Assembly (NCBI RefSeq): GCF_006716885.1
Contig: NZ_VFPU01000001.1
Coordinates: forward strand, 248,001 to 312,000
Length of the DNA stretch: 64,000 nt
Direction: 5' to 3'
DNA from: Ornithinimicrobium humiphilum
GTDB lineage: Bacteria > Actinomycetota > Actinomycetes > Actinomycetales > Dermatophilaceae
Part shown: piece after piece, positions 16,530 to 25,900 of the stretch
Position numbering within the stretch: the stretch's first letter is position 1
Layout of the letters: every line of letters begins with the position of its first letter
Program-made: the position numbers and the translations under genes
The notes under the pieces: model-generated
The model's input: the letters and a program-made list of their open reading frames with translations, nothing else
What the model was told of the DNA's origin: nothing
The model's database searches: none

Positions 16530-16910
16530 TCAGCCGTGACGGCGTTCGACCTCGGCGAGGGCCGCCCGCAGGTCGTCGATCTCGGCGGGGCTGGCGTCGT
16601 CGAGGAAGTGCATCATCGCCAGCTTGCGGTCGGCCTGGACGTTCTCCAGGGTCGAGCGCAGGGCGGTCGCCGCGAGCTCCTCGCGAGAGGACGCCGCGGT
16701 GTAGCGCCAGGCGCGGCCGTCACGGACGCGCTCGGCCAGACCCTTCTTCGCGAGCCGGTCGAGGACGGTCATGATCGTCGTGTAGGCCAGGTCCTTGGTG
16801 CCCTCCATGTTGTCCATGACGTCACGGACGGACAGGGCGGGGCCGTGGGACCAGAGGGTGTCCATGACGACCCGCTCGAGGTCGCCGAGAGAGGTGCTTC
16901 GCTGGCGCAT
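16530..16910 (-). CDS. BlaI/MecI-family repressor
   Basis: A 126-residue winged-helix protein with the family pattern LGDLERVVMDTLW, AYTTIMTVLDRLAKKGL (recognition helix) and a wing ending in WRYTA, then a helical dimerisation tail. BlaI proteins bind TACA/TACTAC-type dyads as dimers and are released when cleaved by the partner M56 protease, encoded immediately downstream. The dyad at 16921-16940 starts 11 bases before its ATG, implying autoregulation. The related dyad before cydA makes the cytochrome bd operon a probable target. Confidence 0.9.
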   Translation of the reverse strand: MRQRSTSLGDLERVVMDTLWSHGPALSVRDVMDNMEGTKDLAYTTIMTVLDRLAKKGLAERVRDGRAWRYTAASSREELAATALRSTLENVQADRKLAMMHFLDDASPAEIDDLRAALAEVERRHG

Positions 16911-16920
16911 CCTCCGATTT

Positions 16921-16940
16921 TACTACGCCCCGGCGTAGTA
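16921..16940. promoter_or_regulatory. BlaI-type operator
   Basis: TACTACGCCC-CGGCGTAGTA is a nearly perfect 20-bp palindrome with TACTAC/GTAGTA arms, immediately upstream of the blaI-like start codon at 16910. The arms match the known actinobacterial BlaI recognition type. Confidence 0.8.
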
Positions 16941-16979
16941 GCCGTGCCGAGCCGTCCCCACCCCGTCCGGGGTCGCCCC

Positions 16980-18002
16980 TCAGTCGGGATAGCCCTGCGG
17001 GTTGGCCTGCTGCCAGCGCCACGTGTCGGCGCACATGTCCCGGACGGTGCGGGTCGTGCGCCACCCGAGCTCCCGCTCGGCCAGCGAGGGGTCGGCGTAG
17101 GAGACCGCGACGTCGCCCGGGCGGCGGGCCACGATCTCGTAGGGGACCGGCCGGCCGCTGGCCTCCTCGAAGGCCCGGACCAGCTCGAGGACGGAGGTGC
17201 CGGTGCCCGAGCCGAGGTTCCACACCGACAGCGGGCGGTCGTCGGAGGCGATCCGTGCGAGCGCCGCGACGTGGCCGGCGGCCAGGTCCTCGACGTGGAT
17301 GTAGTCGCGCACGCCGGTGCCGTCCGGGGTGTCGTAGTCGTCGCCGAAGACCGAGAGCCTCTCGCGCCGCCCCACCGCGACCTGGGCGACGTAGGGCATG
17401 AGGTTGTTGGGGATGTCGGAGGGGTCCTCGCCGATCCGCCCGCTCGGGTGCGCGCCCACCGGGTTGAAGTAGCGCAGCAGCGCCACCCGCAGCTCGGGGT
17501 GGGCCACGGTCAGGTCGCGCAGGATCTGCTCGCTCATGACCTTGGACCAGCCGTAGGGGTTGGTCGCGGACGTCGGGAGGTCCTCGGTCATCGGCACCGG
17601 GGCATCCGCGCCGTAGACGGTGGCGGAGGAGGAGAAGACGAGGTGGCGCACGCCGTGGCGGACCATCGCCTCGGCGACCGCCAGCGTGCCGCCGACGTTG
17701 TTGCGGTAGTAGTCCAGCGGCTTCTCGACCGACTCGCCGACCGCCTTGTAGGCGGCGAAGTGCACGACGCCCTCGACCGGTGCGTCGGGGTCGCCCAGCA
17801 GGGCGTCGAGGCGCTCGCGGTCGGCGACGTCGAAGGCGTGGACGGGCACGGGCCGTCCCGCGAGCTCGGCGATGCGGTCGACGACGGCGGGCTTGGCGTT
17901 GCTGAAGTCGTCGACCACGACGACGTCGTGACCGGCGGCGACCAGCTGCAGGACGGTGTGTGAACCGATGTAGCCGGCTCCGCCGGTCACGAGGACGCGC
18001 AT
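16980..18002 (-). CDS. galE: UDP-glucose 4-epimerase
   Basis: A 340-residue extended short-chain dehydrogenase. It shows the NAD-binding GGAGYIGS at residues 7-14, the SSSATVYG strand holding the catalytic Ser/Thr, the Tyr-x3-Lys pair (YGWSK), and the LRYFNPVGAHPSG block specific to GalE. It interconverts UDP-glucose and UDP-galactose for cell-wall polysaccharide and galactose use. ATG at 18002. It is not visibly coupled to the blaI-like gene downstream or the DivIVA-like gene upstream. Confidence 0.95.
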   Translation of the reverse strand: MRVLVTGGAGYIGSHTVLQLVAAGHDVVVVDDFSNAKPAVVDRIAELAGRPVPVHAFDVADRERLDALLGDPDAPVEGVVHFAAYKAVGESVEKPLDYYRNNVGGTLAVAEAMVRHGVRHLVFSSSATVYGADAPVPMTEDLPTSATNPYGWSKVMSEQILRDLTVAHPELRVALLRYFNPVGAHPSGRIGEDPSDIPNNLMPYVAQVAVGRRERLSVFGDDYDTPDGTGVRDYIHVEDLAAGHVAALARIASDDRPLSVWNLGSGTGTSVLELVRAFEEASGRPVPYEIVARRPGDVAVSYADPSLAERELGWRTTRTVRDMCADTWRWQQANPQGYPD

Positions 18003-18056
18003 GGGGGCAAGCCTAGGTGGCGTCGGTGCGGACGCGGACGCCCGTGGTCGGGAGGG

Positions 18057-18383
18057 TCACTCGGTCCCCGTGGTCGTGCCGTCGTCCGGCTCGGGGGTCG
18101 GGTCCTGGCCGAGAGCCTCGGAGAGCTCGTCGAGGTAGTCGTCGACCGCCTCCTCCTCGTAGCCCTTGCGGACCCCGCGGGTGGCGTCGAACTTGGCGTC
18201 GGCGATGGACGGGGCCGGGCTGCCGGTGCGCACGGCGTCGAAGACGTCCTCGATCAGCGCGTCGACCTGCTCGGGCTTGTAGCCCTGGCTGACGCGGGTG
18301 GTGGGGAACTCTCCCGGCTGCGGGAGATCGCCCTCCGAGACCCCGTCGGGGACGGGGACGGTGGGGGTGTCGTCAGTGCTCAT
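18057..18383 (-). CDS. DivIVA-like domain protein
   Basis: The 108-residue acidic protein contains two copies of the DivIVA-type start motif: [20 protein letters not shown] (about residues 28-47) and [18 protein letters not shown] (about 71-88). Such repeats are found in short actinobacterial DivIVA-domain proteins thought to associate with polar or septal growth machinery. Its start lies inside the end of the upstream ABC ATPase gene (11-base overlap), so it is the last gene of that operon. Its role in the ABC system is unknown. Confidence 0.75.
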   Translation of the reverse strand: MSTDDTPTVPVPDGVSEGDLPQPGEFPTTRVSQGYKPEQVDALIEDVFDAVRTGSPAPSIADAKFDATRGVRKGYEEEAVDDYLDELSEALGQDPTPEPDDGTTTGTE

Positions 18384-19122
18384 CCTCCGATGGTGCCACC
18401 GTCACGCGTTTCCCGTCGTGGAGCTCGACCAGCTGGTCCGCGCGGGAGATGAGCACGGCGTCGTGCGTGGAGACCACCGAGGCGATGCCCTGGCTGTGCG
18501 TGAGCTCGACGAGCAGGTCCATGATCGTCGCCGCCGTCTCGGAGTCGAGCTGCCCCGTCGGCTCGTCGGCGATGAGGATGTCGGGGCGGGAGACCAGCGC
18601 CCGCGCGATGCCCACGCGCTGCTGCTGGCCGCCGGAGAGCTCGTAGGGGCGCTGCGTGGCGTGGCGTGCCAGGCCGACCAGCTCCAGCGCCTCGGCCACG
18701 CGGCGGGAACGCTCCGCGGGGGAGGTGCGCTGCAGCCGGAGCGGCACCTCGACGTTCTCGGCCGCCGAGAGCACCGGGACGAGACCGAAGCTCTGGAAGA
18801 CGTAGCCGATCCGCTCCCGTCGCACCGCCAGCACGTCGCGCTCCGGCAGGGACGAGAGCACCCGCCCGTCGTCGAGCACGACCTGGCCGGACGTGGGGCG
18901 GTCCAGGCCGCCGAGCAGGTTGAGCAGGGTGGTCTTGCCCGAGCCGGACGGACCGCGGACCACGGTGAGGCGGGCCGCGGGGACCTCGAGGTCGACCCCG
19001 GCCAGCGCGTGCACCGCGGTCGCCCCGCTGCCGAAGGTGCGGTGCAGGCCGCGGGCGGTCAGCACCGGGACACCGCTCCGGACGGGGGTATGGAGTGCCG
19101 GGTCGGCGGCGTGCTCGCTCAT
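18373..19122 (-). CDS. ABC transporter ATP-binding protein (MacB/LolD type)
   Basis: A 249-residue ATPase with Walker [13 protein letters not shown]-loop [10 protein letters not shown], signature [15 protein letters not shown], Walker [13 protein letters not shown] and switch His in VVSTHD. The pattern fits the MacB/LolD/FtsE group that works with FtsX-like permeases. The ATG overlaps the stop of the other ATPase gene (ATGA). With two ATPases and two large permeases in a row, each ATPase may serve one permease or the pair may form a heterodimer. Confidence 0.9.
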   Translation of the reverse strand: MSEHAADPALHTPVRSGVPVLTARGLHRTFGSGATAVHALAGVDLEVPAARLTVVRGPSGSGKTTLLNLLGGLDRPTSGQVVLDDGRVLSSLPERDVLAVRRERIGYVFQSFGLVPVLSAAENVEVPLRLQRTSPAERSRRVAEALELVGLARHATQRPYELSGGQQQRVGIARALVSRPDILIADEPTGQLDSETAATIMDLLVELTHSQGIASVVSTHDAVLISRADQLVELHDGKRVTVAPSEDEH

Positions 19123-20138
19123 CGGGCGTCCTCCGGGCTCGCGGGGGCGGTGGTCGGTGAGGTCGTCGGGGCGCTCGTCGGCGAGGCGGCGTCGTCCCCG
19201 CCGGCGGGTGGCAGCCCGTGGTCCTGGTCGTCGGGCCAGACCTGCACGTGGGTGGTCTCCTTCTCGATCCGCACGCGGTCGCGCAGGCCCAGGTCCTGCA
19301 CGTGCTGGCGGGGCAGCTGGATGCGCCCGGCGCGGTCGATGACGGTGTACTCGCGGGCGACGACCCGCTCCACCCCGTCGGCCCCGACGACCCGCTGGCG
19401 CAGCACCTCGGTCGAGGTCCGTCCGTCGCGGATCTGCACCGTGCGGCGGACGTGGTCGGAGACCGTCGGGTCGTGCGTGACCACGAGCACCGTGGTGCCC
19501 AGCTCCTGGGCGGCGGTCCGCATGGCCTCGAGCACCTGCTCGGAGGCGGCGTCGTCGAGCTCGCCGGTCGGCTCGTCGGCGAGGAGCACCGCGGGGGAGT
19601 TGGCGAGGGCGGTGGCGATGGCCACGCGCTGCTGCTGACCGCCCGAGAGCTGCGAGGGCCGGCGGTCGGCGCAGCCACCCACGTCGAGCAGGTCGAGCAG
19701 CTCGGCGACCCGGGTGCGGCGGTCGGTCCGGTTGCTGATGACCATCGGGAGCGCGACGTTCTCGGCGGCGGTGAGGAAGGGCAGCAGGTTGCGGGAGGTC
19801 TGCTGCCAGACGAAGCCGACGACGTGCCGCTGGTAGTCGACCCGCTGGGCGCGGTTCATCGTCAGCAGGTCGACGCCCGCGACGCGGGCCCGGCCGCCGG
19901 TCGGCCGGTCCAGGCCGGAGAGGATGCCCAGCAGCGTCGACTTGCCCGAGCCCGAGGCGCCGACGAGCGCGACGACGTCGCCCGGGTCGACGACGAGGTT
20001 GAGGCCCTGCAGCGCCTGCACCTCCACCCCCTCGGTGGAGTAGATGCGGACCAGGTCCTCGCACCAGATGTCGGGGCCGCCGTGCTCGCGCACGACGCCG
20101 GCGGGGGTGCCGGGAGCGTGGTCAGTCGTGGTGTTCAT
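19119..20138 (-). CDS. ABC transporter ATP-binding protein with C-terminal AbrB-like module
   Basis: 339 residues. Residues ~25-245 form a MacB-type ATPase (Walker A GASGSGKSTLL, signature [15 protein letters not shown], Walker B VLLADEPTGELD, switch His in VVTHDP). Then comes an unusual extension with the segment TVIDRAGRIQLPRQHVQDLG (about 265-284) and RDRVRIE, the swapped-hairpin pattern of AbrB/SpoVT/MraZ-like domains. A Thr/Ser/Pro-rich tail ends the protein. The added module may mediate dimerisation or regulation; DNA binding is not established. Confidence 0.88.
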   Translation of the reverse strand: MNTTTDHAPGTPAGVVREHGGPDIWCEDLVRIYSTEGVEVQALQGLNLVVDPGDVVALVGASGSGKSTLLGILSGLDRPTGGRARVAGVDLLTMNRAQRVDYQRHVVGFVWQQTSRNLLPFLTAAENVALPMVISNRTDRRTRVAELLDLLDVGGCADRRPSQLSGGQQQRVAIATALANSPAVLLADEPTGELDDAASEQVLEAMRTAAQELGTTVLVVTHDPTVSDHVRRTVQIRDGRTSTEVLRQRVVGADGVERVVAREYTVIDRAGRIQLPRQHVQDLGLRDRVRIEKETTHVQVWPDDQDHGLPPAGGDDAASPTSAPTTSPTTAPASPEDAR

Positions 20139-20156
20139 CGGACCTCATCGTGGTGT

Positions 20157-22943
20157 TCATCGTTCCTCCCCGACGCGCAGCGACTGCGCGAGGTTGGTGC
20201 GCCCGGCGAGCCAGGCGCTGACGGTGATGGCGAGCAGGACGGTGAGGAGGACGGCCAGCAGCACGCCTCCGACCGTCGGCAGGTCGATCGCGAGGGCGGG
20301 CTGGGTACGCCCGCCGGTGAGGCCGCGCAGGTCCACGGCCCGGACCAGCACCCACGGGACGGCGAGGCCCAGCACGGCGCCGACGAGCAGCGACGTGACG
20401 AGCAGCGGGCCGAGCTCCCACGCGGTCAGCGCCCGGGTCTGGCGCGGGGCCAGGCCGAGCGTGCGCAGCACGGCGAGCAGCCGGGTGCGGGCCGCGGCTC
20501 CCATGAGCTGGACGACGACGATGGCGAGCACGGTGAGGACGCCGCTGACGGCCGCCGCGCCGACGAAGGCGCGCGTGAGGCCGGTGGTCACCGGTGCGGA
20601 GGTGAACTCGTCGAGCTCGCGCTGCACGGTCGTGACGACGCCGGCGCCGATGAGGCCGCGGATGTCCTCGGCCACCTGCTCCGGGTCGGCGTCGGCGGCC
20701 ACGCCGACGAGGGCGGTGCGGGCCGCCGGCGTGCTCTTGCCCGCGGCCTCCCACCGCGAGCGCTCGACGATGGCCCAGCTGCCCGGGGTCGGCTGGCCCG
20801 GGAGCTCGTCGAGGTGGCCCACGACGACCACCGGCTCGCGCAGGGTGCCGAGCGTCCCCCGCCCGGGGGTCACGGTGACGTCGCCCCCGGTGACGAGCGG
20901 CACCGGACCGCCCTCGGCGTAGAACGCGGCGGGCGGGGCCTCGGCCAGGGACGGCGGCGCCGTCACCAGGTCCAGCCCGTCGTCGACGATGAGCAGGCGC
21001 AGCGTCTCGTGGGTCGGGCCGACGGTCAGGTCGAGCCGCGACCCCAGGTCCCGCACGCCGGCGACGGCGGTGACCCCGTCGACCGCCGAGACCTGCTCGA
21101 CGAAGGCCTCGTCGACGATCGGGCCGGTCACGCGGACCGCCGCGCCGTTGCCCTGCCAGGCGGCGGTCTCGGCACCCTGCGTGACGGTGGTGAGGAGGAC
21201 GGCGCTGACGAGCGCGATCGAGGTGCCGAGCACGACCGACAGCGCCGGCACCAGCCCGCCCGCCGGGTCCCGCAGCGCCCGCGCGGCGCCGAGGAAGGGG
21301 GTCAGGCCGGGCCGACGGCGCAGCACCCGGGTCAGGGCGGCCAGCGGCAGCGGGTAGAGGCGCAGCGCCACCACGCAGGCGGCGAGCGCCAGCAGCACCG
21401 GGGCGGCGGCCGCGAGCAGGTCGATGCCCGACTCGGTCGCGTCGTCGCCCCGCGTCTCGCGGTCGAGGAGGCGCCAGGTCGCCAGGCCGGCCAGCGCGAG
21501 GACCGCGACCTCGACCACCCAGCGCCAGCGGCTGCGGCCCCGGGCCGACAGGTCGCTGCGGGTCTGGAGCAGCGAGGCGTCGTCGAGCGAGGCGGCCAGG
21601 GCGGCGGCGGGCACGACTGCGACGGCCAGCGTGAGCGCCCACTCCCACCAGCGGCCGGGGCCGGGCAGCAGCAGGCGCGCGGCGAGGTGCCCGAGGAGCG
21701 CGGCCGGCACGCCGAGGGCCAGACCCTCGGCCGCGACCAGCCGGCGCAGCTGGGTGGGGCTGGCGCCGCGGGCGAGGGTCATCGCCAGCGCCGGGCGGCG
21801 CCGCTGCACGACCAGCCGGGCGCCGAGGGCGGTGACCGCGGCGGCCACGCCGAGCGGTCCGGCCGCGACGACCGCGAGCAGCGAGGCGGTCGCCCGCTGC
21901 TGCCTGGCCACCTGGTCGAGGGCGCCGGTCAGGCTGGTGCTGAAGGACGGCACCTGCGGCCCCTCGAGGGTGCCGAGGGACGGGTCGCCGGCCGGGACCA
22001 CGACGTGCTGCTGGGCGAGCATCCGGGTGAGCTGCTGGCGCACCTGGACGGTGTCGACGCGACCGGTGGTGACCCTGGCCGGGTCGACCGGGAACCACAG
22101 CTCGGTCCGCACCGAGGTGGGCTGGCCCAGGCTGCCGCGGTTGAGGGGGCTGACGTAGGCGGTCACCTGCCCGGCCTCGCCGCGGTTGGGGTCGGCCAGG
22201 ATCCCCATCCGCGTGCCGTTGACGACGTGCTGCCAGCGAGGGTCCTCGGGGTCGACGGGTCGGTAGGTGCCGACCAGCACCAGCCCGCCGCCGATCTCGT
22301 CGCCGACCTCCCAGTGCAGCTCCTCGGCGGCCGAGTCGAGCACGACGACCTCGACCGGTCGGTCGGTGGTCGACGGGTCGGACGGCTCCCCGGCGACCGG
22401 TCGGGGCGCGCCGGTCGCCGCGGGCTGACCCGGCTCCGGCCAGGCACCCTCGACCAGCTCGACGTGCTCCTGCAGGTCCGGGTCGGCGTGCACGGTGATG
22501 GTCGCCTGGTAGTAGGTCGACTCGATCGGCGGGACCGTGTCGATGTCCCGGGTGAGGTAGGTGTGCATCTGCGCCTGCCCCAGCAGCGAGCGCAGCGGCT
22601 CCGGCTGGGAGAGGCGCACCTGCTCGGCCCCCTCGCGGAAGGCCTGCCACGGGTCCAGCTGCTGGCCCGAGGCGTCGAGGACGACCGGCGACTCCACGGT
22701 CGTGCCCCAGGTGCCGGTGACGTCCCGCTGCAGGGCCGACATGCTGCTGACGTCCTGGGCCAGCTGCCGGGCCTGGACGTCCTCCAGCGCACGCGGCACG
22801 GCGGTGACCAGCAGCGACACCAGTCCGACCAGCAGTGCCAGGGCCGCGGACACCCAGGGGTCGGAGGCGAACTGGCGCCAGGCCAGGCCCGCCGCGCCGT
22901 AGCCCCGCCCGCGCGTCGCCCGCTCGCTGTGCCGCCCGCTCAC
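20157..22943 (-). CDS. FtsX-family ABC transporter permease
   Basis: A 928-residue permease: N-terminal helix (about 25-45), a large extracytoplasmic domain, a first set of three helices in the middle, another large outer domain, and a second FtsX helix set at the C-terminus (VLTVLAIVVVQLMGAAARTR... VLAVLRTLGLAPRQ). The duplicated four-plus-four arrangement is the long FtsX/MacB-like layout. The GTG start overlaps the preceding permease stop (GTGA). It probably moves lipids, lipoproteins or peptides across or out of the membrane; substrate unknown. Confidence 0.88.
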   Translation of the reverse strand: MSGRHSERATRGRGYGAAGLAWRQFASDPWVSAALALLVGLVSLLVTAVPRALEDVQARQLAQDVSSMSALQRDVTGTWGTTVESPVVLDASGQQLDPWQAFREGAEQVRLSQPEPLRSLLGQAQMHTYLTRDIDTVPPIESTYYQATITVHADPDLQEHVELVEGAWPEPGQPAATGAPRPVAGEPSDPSTTDRPVEVVVLDSAAEELHWEVGDEIGGGLVLVGTYRPVDPEDPRWQHVVNGTRMGILADPNRGEAGQVTAYVSPLNRGSLGQPTSVRTELWFPVDPARVTTGRVDTVQVRQQLTRMLAQQHVVVPAGDPSLGTLEGPQVPSFSTSLTGALDQVARQQRATASLLAVVAAGPLGVAAAVTALGARLVVQRRRPALAMTLARGASPTQLRRLVAAEGLALGVPAALLGHLAARLLLPGPGRWWEWALTLAVAVVPAAALAASLDDASLLQTRSDLSARGRSRWRWVVEVAVLALAGLATWRLLDRETRGDDATESGIDLLAAAAPVLLALAACVVALRLYPLPLAALTRVLRRRPGLTPFLGAARALRDPAGGLVPALSVVLGTSIALVSAVLLTTVTQGAETAAWQGNGAAVRVTGPIVDEAFVEQVSAVDGVTAVAGVRDLGSRLDLTVGPTHETLRLLIVDDGLDLVTAPPSLAEAPPAAFYAEGGPVPLVTGGDVTVTPGRGTLGTLREPVVVVGHLDELPGQPTPGSWAIVERSRWEAAGKSTPAARTALVGVAADADPEQVAEDIRGLIGAGVVTTVQRELDEFTSAPVTTGLTRAFVGAAAVSGVLTVLAIVVVQLMGAAARTRLLAVLRTLGLAPRQTRALTAWELGPLLVTSLLVGAVLGLAVPWVLVRAVDLRGLTGGRTQPALAIDLPTVGGVLLAVLLTVLLAITVSAWLAGRTNLAQSLRVGEER

Positions 22944-25900
22944 CGGATCTCCTCTCGGTAGTCGAGGTCGAGGGCCTGCGCCCGGACCCGCCCGGCCTGG
23001 ACGACCACGACGGCGAGCACGGCCGCCAGGCCGAGGCCGAGCAGCGCCGCCCACGGGCCGGGCTCGAGCAGGAGCGCGGCGGGCAGCCGGACCTGCCCGG
23101 GCAGCGTGGTCGAGCGGGCCAGCTCGACGACCACGGCCCGGCCGACGAGCCACGAGGCGCCGAGGCCGAGGACGATCGAGGCCAGCACCACCCCGCCCAG
23201 CTCCAGGGCGCGCGAGCGCGCCTGGGTGGCGGGCGGCATACCGAGCGCGCGGAGCACGGCGACCTCGGGACGGCGGTGGCCGAGCAGGGTGGCGGCGACC
23301 GCGGCGATGCCGGTGACCGCGAGCAGCACGGCGCCGGCCGAGGCGACCCAGAAGACGAGCCGGGCGGCGCTGGTGGCGTCGGTGACCGCGACCCGGCCCG
23401 GACCGGCGACGAGGGCGACCCCGTCGACGGCGGCGAGCTGCTCGACCACCGGCCGCGCGGCCTCGACGTCGGTGCCGGCGGCGGGCCGCACCCACAGCTC
23501 GGTCGGATAGGGGAGCGTTCGGCCCACCTCGGCGAAGTGCGCCGCGACGGCGTCGCGGTCGACGAGGACGGCCTGCGGGGCGAGCGAGCCCGGCACCGCG
23601 GGCACCAGCGCGGCGATCCGCACCGGCAGGCGCGTGCCGAAGGCCGTGAGCTCGGCCCGGTCGCCGACCTGCAGGGTCGCGGCGCGCGCGGTCGCGGCCG
23701 TGAGCGCCACCGGGATGCCCTCGCTCGACGGGTCCGTGTCGTCCTCCTCCGGTCGGCCTGCTGCACCGTCGTCCAGACCGAGCCCGGGACCGACGGTGAG
23801 CCGCTCGGGCAGGAGGTGGTCGGTGCGGGCAGTGAGCGTCCAGCGCTCGGCCCCGGTGTCCAGCGTGGCCGGGACGGGCCGGGAGCCGACGTGGCCCAGC
23901 CCGCTGCCGCTCGGGAGGATGACCAGGGGTCCGGCATCGGGGCCGGTGGCGTTCTCGGCCTCGACCTCGGCCACCTGCGCGGGGGTGCCGGCGTCGGCCG
24001 AGCCCCAGCCCTCGGTCGGCCCGTCGAGCAGGCTCGTGCCGTCCGCCGTGGTCACCGTGAGGCTCGCCTCCACGTCGGGCCACAGCGAGCCGAAGAAGTC
24101 CCCGGACGAACGCGGGGTCGTCAGCTCCACCCCCGTCAGCGTGTATGCCGTGCCCTCCGCCCCGGGGAAGGTGAAGGTCAGCTCCGCCGAGCCGCCGCCC
24201 TGCCGGACGTCGGCCTCGGTGTAGTCGATCACCGTGCCCTCGGGGACCTCGGTCGCCTCGACCGCGTCGGGGCCGACCCACGGCGGGCGGACCTGCGGCA
24301 GGTCGAGGACGACGGGTGCCGACTCCACCCGGTGGTAGAGCCCGCTGCCCTCCTCGACGAGGAGCAGGGTGACCTGCCACTCGACCTGGCCGAGCGAGCG
24401 CAGCAGCAGGGTGTCCATCACCTGGCGCGCGGTGTCGCGGGCGACCTCCTCGTCCTCCTCGGGCGTGCCGTAGACCCCGTCGCGGACGTCCTGGACGGTC
24501 TGCTCGTAGCCGCGCTGCAGCCCCTCGAGGGTGCGCTCGTCCACGGTGAGGGCCACGTCGAGCGCCACCTCGAGCTCGTCGGTGTCCTCCGGGACCGGCA
24601 CGCCGTCGCGGTCGACCGCCTCCGGGGCCAGCGAGGCGACCGGCACCAGGGCGGCGCCGCCCGGGAGGTCGGGTGCCGTGACCACCTCGGCGAGCTCGCC
24701 GCTGGAGGCCATGGTCAGCGGCACCGACAGGTCGCCCAGGCGGCCGTTGGCGTCCAGCCACACCGGGGCGGACGCCGCGCCCTCCAGGTCGGTCGGCAGC
24801 GCGGGCGGCGGGGGCACGACGCCGTCGCCGGTCGTGCGCGGCGGCTCGTCGAGGGTCGCCCGCACCGGGGCACCCTGCGCGACCGCCGCGAGGTTGTCGC
24901 GCAGCACCGCGGAAGTGCCGGAGTAGAGGCCGGCCAGCGTCGTCGCGCCGACGGCGAGGACGGTGAGCACGGCGGGCACGGCGTAGACCTGCAGGCGCCG
25001 GGCGACCTGCGCGGCCGCCAGGTGGCCGGCGGCGCTGCGGGCCGGGCGGGTCAGGCCCTCGACGGCGCGGCCGATCGGGCCGAGCAGCGCCATCGCGACC
25101 ACGGCGGCGGCCGCGAGCAGGAGCGCGGGCGCGGCACCGGCGACGAGATCGGTCGCGAGCGTGCCGTCCTCGCGGGTGACGAGCGGCGAGCCGGTCCGGC
25201 GCAGCTGCCACCAGGCGATGCCGGCCGCGCCGAGCACGAGGACCAGCGTGGCCAGCGCGGTCGCCGCCCGCGTCCGCCCGGAGAGGTCGGCGCGCCCGCC
25301 GGTGGTGAGACGCCAGACCTGGAGCAGGGCCACGGCGCTGAGGACGAGGAGCACGGCCAGGCCGGAGGCGGCCGCGACCGTGAGGACCCGGCCGCCCTGG
25401 GCGTCGCCGGCGGGGACCGCCTGCAGCACGCCCCAGGCGACGAAGGCGCCGAGCGCCGACCCCACGACCGTGACGACGGCCGACTCGGCGAGCGTGGTCA
25501 CGAGCACCTGGGTGCGGGTGGCGCCGCGGGCGACGAGCAGCTGGGCCTGCGCCTCGCGGGTGCCGGAGAGCAGCCGGGCCAGCTGGGTGACGGAGAGCAG
25601 GGTGACGAGCGCGAGGACCGACAGCGGGACCACGCCGAGGGCGTTGGCGGTGGCCAGGTTGTGCGAGGCGGTCGCGGCGGTGGGGGCGAGGTCGCCGTCG
25701 ACCGTGACGCCGCGCACCTCGACCTCGGGCGTCTTGAGCGAGGAGCGCAGGCTCTCCGCGGCGGAGGCCAGGTGCGCCAGGTCGGCCGGCTGGATCGAGG
25801 TGGCGTCCGGCTGCACGGTCCAGCGCACGAAGGGCGCGTCGACGAGCTCGCCCACCGCTCCCGGGGCGACCACGAGCGGGCCGCGGTCGTCGCCGTCCCG

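Noticed and set aside
15607-16910. Beta-lactam resistance locus
   Set aside because: The M56 protein has no penicillin-sensing domain and no beta-lactamase or PBP2a gene is nearby; respiratory regulation is more consistent with the context.
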